Source: Pseudomonadota bacterium
GTDB taxonomy: Bacteria > Pseudomonadota > Alphaproteobacteria > Rhodobacterales > Rhodobacteraceae
Assembly: GCA_020161615.1 (NCBI GenBank)
Contig: JAIUPD010000007.1
Location: forward strand, 62,001-126,000
Direction: 5' to 3'
DNA length: 64,000 bases
The notes under the pieces are model-generated. The model had not been told where the DNA came from. It did not search any database and saw nothing but the letters and a program-made list of their open reading frames with translations. Of this stretch, positions 8,165-15,494 are shown one piece after another. The position numbers and the translations under genes are program-made. Each line of letters opens with the position of its first letter. Within the stretch, counting starts at the first letter, position 1.

Positions 8165-8773
8165 ATGACCCAGCTTTCCCGCCGCCATCTGCTGATCACC
8201 GCCGCCGCTCTGCCCCTCGCCACCGGGCGCGCCCTCGCCGATGCCCGGCTGGGCGAGGTCCTCGAAGCATCGGGCGCGGGCAGCGTCACCCGGGGCGGCA
8301 CGCTGCTGCCGCTCGAACCCGGCCTCGCGCTGATGGAGGGCGATCAGGCCGCAACCGGCGAGGACGGGCTGGCGCTGCTGCTGCTGGACCGCGAGACGCG
8401 GATCAACCTCGGCCTCGGCTCCTCCATCGAACTTGCCAGCTATCTGGGCGAGATCGGCGGGACCATCAATGTCGGCGGCGCCATGGTCTTCGACCGACCC
8501 GAGACGCTGCCGCCCCTGGACCTGCGCTTCGTCACCGCCTTCGGCGAGATCGGCGTGCGCGGCACCCGGTTCTTCGTCGGTCCCTCGCGCGGGGAATATG
8601 CGGTCTTTGTCGAGCGCGGCGAGGTCGCGGTCTCGAACGCGGGCGAGACGCGGGTGCTGATCGCAGGCGACGGCTGCACGCTGCACGAGGGGGCAGCGCC
8701 GGGCGAGCCCGTGCCCTGGGGCGCGGCGCGGATCGACGAGGCCTTCGCCTCGCTCGGCCTGACGCGCAGCTAA
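8165..8773 (+). CDS. Exported FecR-domain protein with Tat-type signal
   Basis: A 202-residue protein. The N-terminus (SRRHLLITAAALPLATGRALA) is a twin-arginine-like signal peptide, so the FecR domain is probably periplasmic. The body matches the FecR barrel: an LLPLEPGLALMEGDQAATGEDGLALLLLDRETRI stretch, then a GTINVGGAMVF/FGEIGVRGTRFFVG segment. In TonB systems FecR relays a signal to a sigma factor, but no sigma factor or receptor is here. The next gene is a Crp/Fnr regulator, with a small hairpin (8787-8803) in the 73-base gap. Similar FecR proteins occur beside Crp regulators and CHASE2 cyclases, and that association is my best guess at its role. Confidence 0.75.
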   Translation: MTQLSRRHLLITAAALPLATGRALADARLGEVLEASGAGSVTRGGTLLPLEPGLALMEGDQAATGEDGLALLLLDRETRINLGLGSSIELASYLGEIGGTINVGGAMVFDRPETLPPLDLRFVTAFGEIGVRGTRFFVGPSRGEYAVFVERGEVAVSNAGETRVLIAGDGCTLHEGAAPGEPVPWGAARIDEAFASLGLTRS

Positions 8774-8846
8774 AGCCGCGTCACAACGGGGCTTTACGCC
8801 CCGCCCAGGGCGCGGCACCATCGCCGCGTCATGGGAAAGGAACAGC

Positions 8847-9536
8847 ATGCCGAGCCGCGGATTCTGGAAATCCTTCGAGATGTTTGCGCCGCTTTCACCG
8901 ACGGCGCTGGATGCGGTGGCCGCAGCGGCCCGGCCGCGCAGCTGGGCGCCGGGCGAGGTATTGTTCCAGCGCGACGATCCGGGCGACTGGCTGCTGGCGA
9001 TCGAGACCGGGCGCATCCGCATCTCGCTGGTGACGCAGGGCGGGCGCGAACTGGTGCTGCGCCACGCCGAGGCGGGCGAGATGCTGGGCGAGATCGCGCT
9101 CTTCGACCGCCAGCCACGCTCGGCCGATGCCACGGCGGTGGGACCAGTCACGGGCTGGATGCTGACGCGGCGGGCCTTCGACACGCTGGCGGGGGGCGAT
9201 CCGGCCTTTTACGAGGCGGCGCTGACGCGGCTGTCGACCCTGCTGCGCACAACCACGCTGCAACTCGAATCGATCGCCCTCTACCAGCTGCGCGCCCGCG
9301 TCGCCCGTTTCCTGCTGATCACGCTGGAACAATTGCACGGCGCGGACATCCCCGAGGATGCCTCGCTGGCTCTGGGGCTGTCGCAAGGGGAACTGGCCTC
9401 GGTCCTGGGCGCGACCCGGCCCAAGGTAAACCGGGTGATCCAGGATTTCCGCGACGAGGGGCTGATCCGGGACGAAACCGGCACCTGGACCTGCGACATC
9501 GCCGGGCTGCGCGCGGAAGCCGGCGGCGAGGGCTGA
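8847..9536 (+). CDS. Crp/Fnr-family transcriptional regulator
   Basis: A 229-residue regulator: a cyclic-nucleotide-binding barrel (residues about 15-120, with GEVLFQRDDPGDWLLAIETGRIRI and GEMLGEIALFDRQPRSADATA, which resembles a cNMP phosphate cassette), a dimer helix, and a winged helix-turn-helix at about 170-215 (LSQGELASVLGATRPKVNRVIQDF). There is no N-terminal cysteine cluster, so it is not an oxygen-sensing Fnr. The phosphate-cassette-like EIALFDRQPRSAD suggests cAMP or cGMP as a possible ligand. It lies downstream of the FecR-domain gene and ends at a good intrinsic terminator. Confidence 0.87.
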   Translation: MPSRGFWKSFEMFAPLSPTALDAVAAAARPRSWAPGEVLFQRDDPGDWLLAIETGRIRISLVTQGGRELVLRHAEAGEMLGEIALFDRQPRSADATAVGPVTGWMLTRRAFDTLAGGDPAFYEAALTRLSTLLRTTTLQLESIALYQLRARVARFLLITLEQLHGADIPEDASLALGLSQGELASVLGATRPKVNRVIQDFRDEGLIRDETGTWTCDIAGLRAEAGGEG

Positions 9537-9589
9537 ACGGGGTGTCGCCCTGGGGCGACCAGCGGCACGGCGAAGCCGCGCCGAAGACA

Positions 9590-9612
9590 GGGGGGCCGTC
9601 TGCCCCCCTTTT
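9590..9612 (+). terminator. Intrinsic terminator of the crp-type gene
   Basis: GGGGGGC (9590-9596) pairs with GCCCCCC (9602-9608) around a 5-base loop and is followed by TTTT. This is one of the clearest rho-independent terminators in the window. Confidence 0.65.
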
Positions 9613-9701
9613 GGCCTGACGGGCTGGTCCGGCCCCATGCTTACGCTCCGGGCGTTCGGGCCTGACGACGCGCCACTGGCGCCTCGTCCGGGCGGCCCTC
9701 A

Positions 9702-9783
9702 CCCCCGAGGATATTTGGAGCGCAAAGAAGGCGGCTTAACGCCCTCTTAACTTACATCTTTGCGCTTCAAATATCCTCGGGGG
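9702..9783. repeat. Long REP-like inverted repeat
   Basis: The arms at 9702-9727 and 9758-9783 are reverse complements over 26 bases with a single mismatch. Each carries CCCCCGAGGATATTTG or its complement, a motif I recognise as common between genes in Rhodobacteraceae. The 30-base spacer is AT-richer (CTCTTAACTTACATC). Confidence 0.7.
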
Positions 9784-9786
9784 TTT

Positions 9787-9840
9787 CTCAAGGGGGTGGA
9801 AAACCCCCTTGAGCGGGGGGTGCGGGGGGCTGGCCCCCCG
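9787..9840. repeat. Two tandem GC hairpins upstream of trmJ
   Basis: CTCAAGGGGG (9787-9796) pairs with CCCCCTTGAG (9804-9813), and CGGGGGGC (9823-9830) pairs with GCCCCCCG (9833-9840). They abut the REP-like repeat and look like part of the same intergenic element. Confidence 0.55.
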
Positions 9841-9890
9841 CCTTGCGCCGCAACGCGGGGAACGGTAAGCGGGCGCTGAAAGGGATCCTC

Positions 9891-10640
9891 ATGCGACCAC
9901 TCGCTACCGACCTTGGCGCCGCGCCGCTGATCGTGCTCACCCGCCCCCAGATGGGCGAGAATATCGGTGCCGCCGCGCGGGCCATGCTGAACTTCGGCCT
10001 CGAGCATATGCGCCTCGTCGCGCCGCGCGACGGCTGGCCCAATCCCGCGGCCACCGCCATGGCCTCGGGCGCGGGCTATGTGCTGGAAAATGCAGGCGTC
10101 TTCCCCGATGTCGCCGCGGCCGTCGCCGATTGCGATTATGTCTATGCGACGACCGCCCGCGGCCGGGGGCTGGTGAAGCCCATCCTCACGCCCGAGGCGG
10201 CGATGGAAGAGGCCCGCGCCATGACCCGCGCCGGCAAGCGCGTCGCGGTCCTCTTCGGGCCGGAACGCGCGGGGCTCGAGAATGACGACATCGCCCATGC
10301 CAATGCCATCATCACCGTCCCGGTGAACCCGGGTTTCTATTCGCTGAACCTCGCGCAATGCGTGCTGCTCACGGCCTATGAATGGATGCGGCAGGGCAGC
10401 GAGACGCCGGGCGTGCGGCTGGAACTCGCGGGCACCGATCTGGCCAGCCAGATCGAGATCGAAAAGCTCGGCGATCATTTCGAGGAAAAGCTCGAGGCGA
10501 CCAATTTCTTCTTCCCGCCCGAGAAGGCGCCGCACATGAAGCTCAACCTGCGCAACATGCTGGGGCGCTGGGGCATGACGCGCTCCGAGGTGCAGACGCT
10601 GCACGGAATCCTGCGGCAACTCGTCCGGCCCCGCAGTTGA
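9891..10640 (+). CDS. trmJ: tRNA 2'-O-ribose methyltransferase (TrmJ-like, SPOUT)
   Basis: A 249-residue SPOUT-class RNA methyltransferase, probably modifying position 32 of tRNAs with SAM as donor. The SpoU motifs are in place: motif 1 RPQMGENIGAAARAMLNFGL, motif 2 VLFGPERAGLENDDI and motif 3 PVNPGFYSLNLAQCVLLTAYEW, which form the trefoil knot and SAM site. A short C-terminal extension (about 90 residues) is as in TrmJ. The start at 9891 follows AAGGGATCC; the upstream frame (from 9843) has no support. Confidence 0.88.
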   Translation: MRPLATDLGAAPLIVLTRPQMGENIGAAARAMLNFGLEHMRLVAPRDGWPNPAATAMASGAGYVLENAGVFPDVAAAVADCDYVYATTARGRGLVKPILTPEAAMEEARAMTRAGKRVAVLFGPERAGLENDDIAHANAIITVPVNPGFYSLNLAQCVLLTAYEWMRQGSETPGVRLELAGTDLASQIEIEKLGDHFEEKLEATNFFFPPEKAPHMKLNLRNMLGRWGMTRSEVQTLHGILRQLVRPRS

Positions 10641-10710
10641 TCCGTCGCGGCTGATCCCCTTGCGGCCCGCCGCCGCCGCCCCTAGCTTGGCGCCAATCAG
10701 GGAGTGACCC

Positions 10711-11853
10711 ATGGCGAAACGCCCCATCTTCGAGGAAGCCACGGCCAGCGAGGCGCCGCGGCCGGCCACCCGCTCGACCATCGAGGCGCCGGTTGGCGCG
10801 CGGCGGGCGATCCGGGTCTGGCTGGGCGTGCTGTTTCTGATGGTTGCGGCGATGATCGCCGTGGGGGGGCTTACCCGGCTCACGGATTCCGGCCTTTCCA
10901 TCACCGAATGGCGGCCCCTCAGCGGCGCGCTGCCGCCGATGAATGACGCCGACTGGCAGGCCGAATTCGACCGCTACCAGCAGATCGACCAGTTCCATCT
11001 GCTGAACGCCGAGATGACGCTGTCGGAATTCAAGACGATCTATTGGTGGGAATGGTCGCATCGCCAGCTGGGCCGCGCCGTGGGGCTGGTCTGGGCCATC
11101 GGTTTCCTGGGCTTCCTGGCCTTTCGCAAGATCCCGCCGGGCTGGCATGTCCGCCTGCTGATTCCCGGGGTCCTGGGCGGCGTCCAGGGCGCCATCGGCT
11201 GGTGGATGGTGTCATCGGGCATCACCGCGGGCGAGGGCGTGACCTCGGTCGCCTCGTACCGGCTGGCGACGCATCTGGGGCTCGCCTTTGTTATCCTGGG
11301 CGTGCTGGCCTGGGACATGTTCCTGCTGGGCCGCCCCGAGGCGCAGCTTCTGCAGGCGCGGCGTGGGCGGGAGGCGAAGCTTTTCTCCCTCTCCACCGGG
11401 TTGATGCATTTCGCCTTCCTGCAGATCTTGCTGGGTGCGCTGGTGGCGGGGATCGACGCGGGCCGGGGCTATACCGATTGGCCGCTGATGGCGGGCGGCA
11501 TCTTCCCGCCCGGTATGTGGGACCTGACGCCCGTCTGGCGCAACCTCTTCGAGAACGACGGCACGGTGCAATTCATCCACCGCGTCTCGGGCTACCTGCT
11601 CTTCTTCTTCGGGATCGTCGTCTGGAACCGCGGCCGGAAATCGAGCTACGCGCCGACGCGCACCGCCTTCCACATGGTTTTCGCGGCGCTCGCCGCGCAG
11701 ATCGTGCTGGGCATCGTCACCGTCATGCAGGGCGCGCCGCTGGCCCTCGGCCTGTCGCACCAACTGTTGGCGGTGCTTCTCTGGGTGCTGATCATCCGCG
11801 CCCGCTATCTGGCCCAGTATCCGCTGGGCGGCACCATCCGGAGGGCGGCATGA
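10711..11853 (+). CDS. ctaA: Heme A synthase (COX15/CtaA)
   Basis: A 380-residue inner-membrane enzyme that oxidises the C8 methyl of heme O to the formyl group of heme A, needed for aa3-type cytochrome oxidase. About eight transmembrane segments are visible. Heme-ligand histidines occur in the typical places: the GLTRLTDSGLSITEW motif, WWEWSHRQLGR, ATHLGLAF, FIHRVSGYLLF and LSHQLLAVLL. Length and motifs match the alphaproteobacterial COX15 class. It overlaps the M32 peptidase by 4 bases (ATGA), so the two are co-transcribed. Other cta genes are not in the window. Confidence 0.95.
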   Translation: MAKRPIFEEATASEAPRPATRSTIEAPVGARRAIRVWLGVLFLMVAAMIAVGGLTRLTDSGLSITEWRPLSGALPPMNDADWQAEFDRYQQIDQFHLLNAEMTLSEFKTIYWWEWSHRQLGRAVGLVWAIGFLGFLAFRKIPPGWHVRLLIPGVLGGVQGAIGWWMVSSGITAGEGVTSVASYRLATHLGLAFVILGVLAWDMFLLGRPEAQLLQARRGREAKLFSLSTGLMHFAFLQILLGALVAGIDAGRGYTDWPLMAGGIFPPGMWDLTPVWRNLFENDGTVQFIHRVSGYLLFFFGIVVWNRGRKSSYAPTRTAFHMVFAALAAQIVLGIVTVMQGAPLALGLSHQLLAVLLWVLIIRARYLAQYPLGGTIRRAA

Positions 11854-13316
11854 ACGCTTTCGAGAAGATCGTCGCGCATGAGCGCACCACCTGGTCGCTG
11901 GCGCAGGTCATGGGCCGTCTGGGCTGGGATCAGGAGACGATGATGCCGCGCGGCGCGGCCGAGCAGCGGGGCGAGGAAATGGCCGCGCTGGAGGAAGTCC
12001 TGCACGCCCGGCGCACCCATCCGAACCTCGGCGAGTGGCTGGAAGCGGCCGAGGCGCCGGACGCCAGGGGCGCGGCGATCCTGCGGCATGTGCGGCGCAA
12101 TTATCAGCGCAACACGCGGGTTCCGGCGGCGCTGGCTGCGGAACTGGCGCGCGTGACCTCGGTCGCGCAAGGCACCTGGGCCGAGGCGCGGGCCCGCGAT
12201 GACGTGGCGCATTTCCTGCCGACGCTGACCCGGGTGATCGCCCTGAAACGCGAGGAAGCGGCGGCGCTGGCGCAGAACGGCGACCTCTATGACGCGCTTC
12301 TGAACGATTACGAGCCCGGCACCAGCGGTGAGCAAATCGGCGCCATGTTCGCCCGGATGCGGCCGCGTCTGGTGGCGCTGCGGGAAAAGGTGCTGGCGGC
12401 CCCTGCCCCGGCGGCCTTGAAGGGCGAATACCGGCGCGAGGGGCAATTGCGCCTCAGCCGCACGCTGGCCGAGGTCTTCGGCTACGATTTCGCCAAGGGG
12501 CGGATCGACCTTGCCATTCATCCCTTCTCGTCCGGGTCGGGCGCCGATGTGCGGATCACCACGCGGGTGGCCGAGGTCGATCCGTTCAACTGCTTCTATT
12601 CCACGATCCACGAGGTCGGCCACGCCTGTTACGAGCAGAACATCGACGAGGGCTATCGCTTCTCGCCGCTGGGCGAAGGCGTCTCGATGGGGGTGCACGA
12701 AAGTCAGAGCCGGATCTACGAGAACCAGCTCGGCCGCTCGCGGGCCTTCACCGGCTGGCTGCACGGGCAGATGGCGCATGAATTCGGCGATCTCGGGATG
12801 GATGCCGAGGGCTTCTACAAGGCCGTGAACCGCGTGCAGCCCGGCTTCATCCGCACCGAAGCGGATGAGGTGCATTACAACCTGCACATCATGATGCGCT
12901 TCGATATCGAACGCGCGCTGATCGCGGGCGACCTGTCCCCGGCCGAGCTGGAGGCCGCCTGGAACGACCGTTTCGCGCAGGATTTCGGCGTGGCTGTGGA
13001 CCGGCCCTCGCACGGGATGTTGCAGGATGTGCATTGGTCGGTGGGGCTGTTCGGCTATTTCCCGACCTACGCGCTGGGCAATGTCTATGCCGGTTGCCTG
13101 ATGAAGGCGCTGCGCCACGAGATCGTCGGCATCGACACCGCCCTGGCCGAGGGCAAGCCGACGGTCGCCACCGCCTGGCTGCGCGAGAAGCTGCAGCAGC
13201 ACGGCGGGTTGCGCGAACCGCGCGAGACCATCGCCCAGGCCTGCGGGTTCGAGCCGGACGAGGGCCCGCTGCTCGATTATCTGGAAGCCAAGTTCGGCGA
13301 TATCTACGGGGTCTGA
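11850..13316 (+). CDS. Carboxypeptidase, M32 family (thermostable carboxypeptidase 1-like)
   Basis: A 488-residue metal-dependent carboxypeptidase that removes C-terminal amino acids from peptides in the cytoplasm. The zinc motif HEVGH is at residues 254-258, followed by the M32 signature GVSMGVHESQSRIYENQLGRS (third metal ligand Glu) and the downstream HYNLHIMMRFDIERALIAGDL segment. Family length is about 500 residues. Its start codon overlaps the ctaA stop, with GGAGGG at 11840-11845. It converges with the spermidine-synthase-like gene, 6 bases between stops. Confidence 0.92.
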   Translation: MNAFEKIVAHERTTWSLAQVMGRLGWDQETMMPRGAAEQRGEEMAALEEVLHARRTHPNLGEWLEAAEAPDARGAAILRHVRRNYQRNTRVPAALAAELARVTSVAQGTWAEARARDDVAHFLPTLTRVIALKREEAAALAQNGDLYDALLNDYEPGTSGEQIGAMFARMRPRLVALREKVLAAPAPAALKGEYRREGQLRLSRTLAEVFGYDFAKGRIDLAIHPFSSGSGADVRITTRVAEVDPFNCFYSTIHEVGHACYEQNIDEGYRFSPLGEGVSMGVHESQSRIYENQLGRSRAFTGWLHGQMAHEFGDLGMDAEGFYKAVNRVQPGFIRTEADEVHYNLHIMMRFDIERALIAGDLSPAELEAAWNDRFAQDFGVAVDRPSHGMLQDVHWSVGLFGYFPTYALGNVYAGCLMKALRHEIVGIDTALAEGKPTVATAWLREKLQQHGGLREPRETIAQACGFEPDEGPLLDYLEAKFGDIYGV

Positions 13317-13322
13317 AGGCGC

Positions 13323-14816
13323 TCAGCCCTCGCCCCGGTCGCCCAAGAGCCGGTCTATCGGCGCGTAATCGTCGGTGAAGACGACATGCGGGCGGCTGGC
13401 CAGAATGTCATCCACTGACGAGGCCGCCACACGGATCGCAGCGCCCCAAGGCGTCGCCAGCTGCGATTGGGCGGTCGGCGCGTCCCCCGCCACCAGCACG
13501 AAGACGCGCCGGTTCTCGGCCGGGTCGTGCTGGCGCTCGGTCCAGACCTCGACACTGGGCCAGACGGCGCGCGCCGTGGCGACTATCGAGGCCAAAACCT
13601 CCAGCCGATCCATATGGTCGATCACGTTCATCAGGTACACGCCGCCGGGGTTCAGGCGGGCGCGCACCGTCTGAAAGAACTCCCGGGTGATCAGGTGCTG
13701 CGGCACGGCGATGTCGGAAAAGGCGTCGCCGATGATCACGTCATAAGTCGTGGCCTCCACCGCCAGCGTCCGGCGGGCATCGGCGTGAATGATGCGGTCG
13801 GCGCCGGGCTCGTACCAGAAATGCTCGATGGCGGCTTGCGTCACGGCCGGATCGACCTCGGCCACCGTGACCGCGACCGGCACCTCCCGCGCATGCCAGG
13901 ACCGCGGCACGGTATAGCTGCCGCCGCCGATCAGGAAGGCGGACCACTGAGCATGGTCCGCCATGCGCAGGCGCGGCAGGCCTTCCAGCATGATCCCGTG
14001 CGGCGTCAGCATTGCCGTGGGGTCAAGCCCGTCGGCCACCCCATGCACCAGATGGTCCAGCACCATGAAGCGCACGGGCGCGCCCGGCCCGCCCTCGTCG
14101 ATCACCCGGATGCAGAAATAATCGCTCTCGACCGTGCAGGGGTCGGGCTGCGACAGGGCCGACAGCGCCAGTGCTGCCGGGGCCAGCAGCGCCGCGCCCC
14201 CCGCGCCGATCCCCGCCTTGCCGCCCGCCGAGACCAGCGAGGCGATGCCGAGCACGGCATAGACCGCCGCGACCACGACCAGCGTGCCGACCGATCCCAG
14301 CCAGGAGATGAAGACGAAGCCTGCCGCCAGCGTGCCCAGGATCGCCCCCCAGGCCCCGGCCGCGAACATGGCGCCGAGCGCGCGGCCCTTGCGGTCGGGG
14401 TGGCGGACGACCGCGATCATCGACAGGATCGGCGCCGGGATCCCGGCGAAGAACGAGGGCGGGAAGAAGACCAGCAGGGTCAGCGCGACGATCGAGGCGA
14501 CCGGATCCTCCAGCGCCGTGACCACCGGCCCGGCGGCGCCCCTCAGCACGAAGACCGCGCCCGCCGTGGTGACCGAGGCCGCCAGCATCGCCCAGCCGTT
14601 CGCCCTGAGCGCCGCCTCGGGCGTGCCCTCTGCCAGCCGTCCGCCGATCCAATGCCCGGCCGAGAACCCGGCCAGCACCACGGCGATGACCGAGGTCCAG
14701 GTGTAAAGCGACATGCCGACATAGGGCGCCAGCATCCGGCCCGCCACGATCTCGACCACCAGGCTTGCCGCCGCCACGCTGGCCTGCACCGCCACCAGCA
14801 CCCAAAGTCGATGCAT
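13323..14816 (-). CDS. Membrane-fused spermidine-synthase-like protein
   Basis: A 497-residue protein. The N-terminal half has about seven hydrophobic segments (VEIVAGRMLAPYVGMSLYTW near the start). The C-terminal half is a Rossmann aminopropyltransferase/methyltransferase-like domain with IGGGSYTVPR, VAEVDPAV and DVIIGDAFS, corresponding to the SAM/dcSAM-binding and acidic substrate motifs of spermidine synthases. Such fusions are widespread, but few have proven polyamine synthase activity. A GTG at 14822 could be used; ATG 14816 with GGAACGGGG upstream is preferred. It lies downstream of the Lrp gene on the same strand. Confidence 0.75.
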   Translation of the reverse strand: MHRLWVLVAVQASVAAASLVVEIVAGRMLAPYVGMSLYTWTSVIAVVLAGFSAGHWIGGRLAEGTPEAALRANGWAMLAASVTTAGAVFVLRGAAGPVVTALEDPVASIVALTLLVFFPPSFFAGIPAPILSMIAVVRHPDRKGRALGAMFAAGAWGAILGTLAAGFVFISWLGSVGTLVVVAAVYAVLGIASLVSAGGKAGIGAGGAALLAPAALALSALSQPDPCTVESDYFCIRVIDEGGPGAPVRFMVLDHLVHGVADGLDPTAMLTPHGIMLEGLPRLRMADHAQWSAFLIGGGSYTVPRSWHAREVPVAVTVAEVDPAVTQAAIEHFWYEPGADRIIHADARRTLAVEATTYDVIIGDAFSDIAVPQHLITREFFQTVRARLNPGGVYLMNVIDHMDRLEVLASIVATARAVWPSVEVWTERQHDPAENRRVFVLVAGDAPTAQSQLATPWGAAIRVAASSVDDILASRPHVVFTDDYAPIDRLLGDRGEG

Positions 14817-14894
14817 GCCCACCCCGTTCCTGCGTTTCTGCCCGGCGCAACCTTAGTCCGTGGCCGACCGGAAAGGCAATTGAGGCCAGCTCCC

Positions 14895-15353
14895 TCAGGG
14901 ACGGGGCAGCACCCGGCGCATCTTGATCGGCCGCAGCACCAGATGGGTCTGCACCTGCGCTATACCCTCGATGCGGAAAAGCCCCTGCTCCATGAAGGCA
15001 TTGAACGAGGCAAGATCGGCGCAGAGCACCCGCAGGTGGTAATCCATCGCCCCGGTGGTCGAGAAGCAATCCAGCACCTCGTCATGGCGCATCACCTCGG
15101 CGGTGAAGCGCTCCACCACCTCGCGGGAATGGCGCGCCAGCGTGATATGGATCAGCGCGTGAAACCCGAGGCCCGCCTTGGCCGCATCGACCTCGGCCCG
15201 GTAGGCGCGGATCACGCCCGCCTCCTCCAGCGCCTTGACCCGCCGCCAGCACGAGGAGGTGGACAATCCCACCCGCTCCGCCATCTCCTGATTGGAGAGC
15301 CGTGCATCCGCCTGCAACAGGTCCAGCAGTTTCCAATCGGTTTCTTCCAGCAT
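14895..15353 (-). CDS. Lrp/AsnC-family transcriptional regulator
   Basis: A 152-residue feast/famine regulator. The N-terminal helix-turn-helix (LLQADARLSNQEMAERVGLSTSSCWRRVKALEEAGVI) is followed by the ligand-binding RAM domain (residues about 65-145, with CFSTTGAMDYHLRVLCADLASF). Members bind amino acids and act as octamers. It is divergent from the indolepyruvate:ferredoxin oxidoreductase gene, so it probably controls that gene in response to an amino acid, perhaps aromatic. The 141-base gap between the starts should hold both promoters. Confidence 0.93.
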   Translation of the reverse strand: MLEETDWKLLDLLQADARLSNQEMAERVGLSTSSCWRRVKALEEAGVIRAYRAEVDAAKAGLGFHALIHITLARHSREVVERFTAEVMRHDEVLDCFSTTGAMDYHLRVLCADLASFNAFMEQGLFRIEGIAQVQTHLVLRPIKMRRVLPRP

Positions 15354-15494
15354 CGCCGCCGCTCATGGCAAGGTTGTTCGTCCGATCTACGTATTCCGAA
15401 ATGCCTGTGAAAGAAAGGCCGCCGGACCGGGCAAATCTGACACCCCTTTCCGCCCGTGCCGGCCTAGACTGCAGGAAAGCACCGGAGGTCCGCC

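Larger units (their letters stand above)
9537..9890. other. Repeat-rich intergenic region between crp-type gene and trmJ
   Basis: No gene is visible in these 354 bases. They hold a small hairpin (GTCGCC/GGCGAC at 9544-9559), an intrinsic terminator at 9590-9612, a large REP-like inverted repeat at 9702-9783 and two further perfect hairpins up to 9840. The ribosome site of the next gene (AAGGGATCC) closes the region. Confidence 0.7.
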
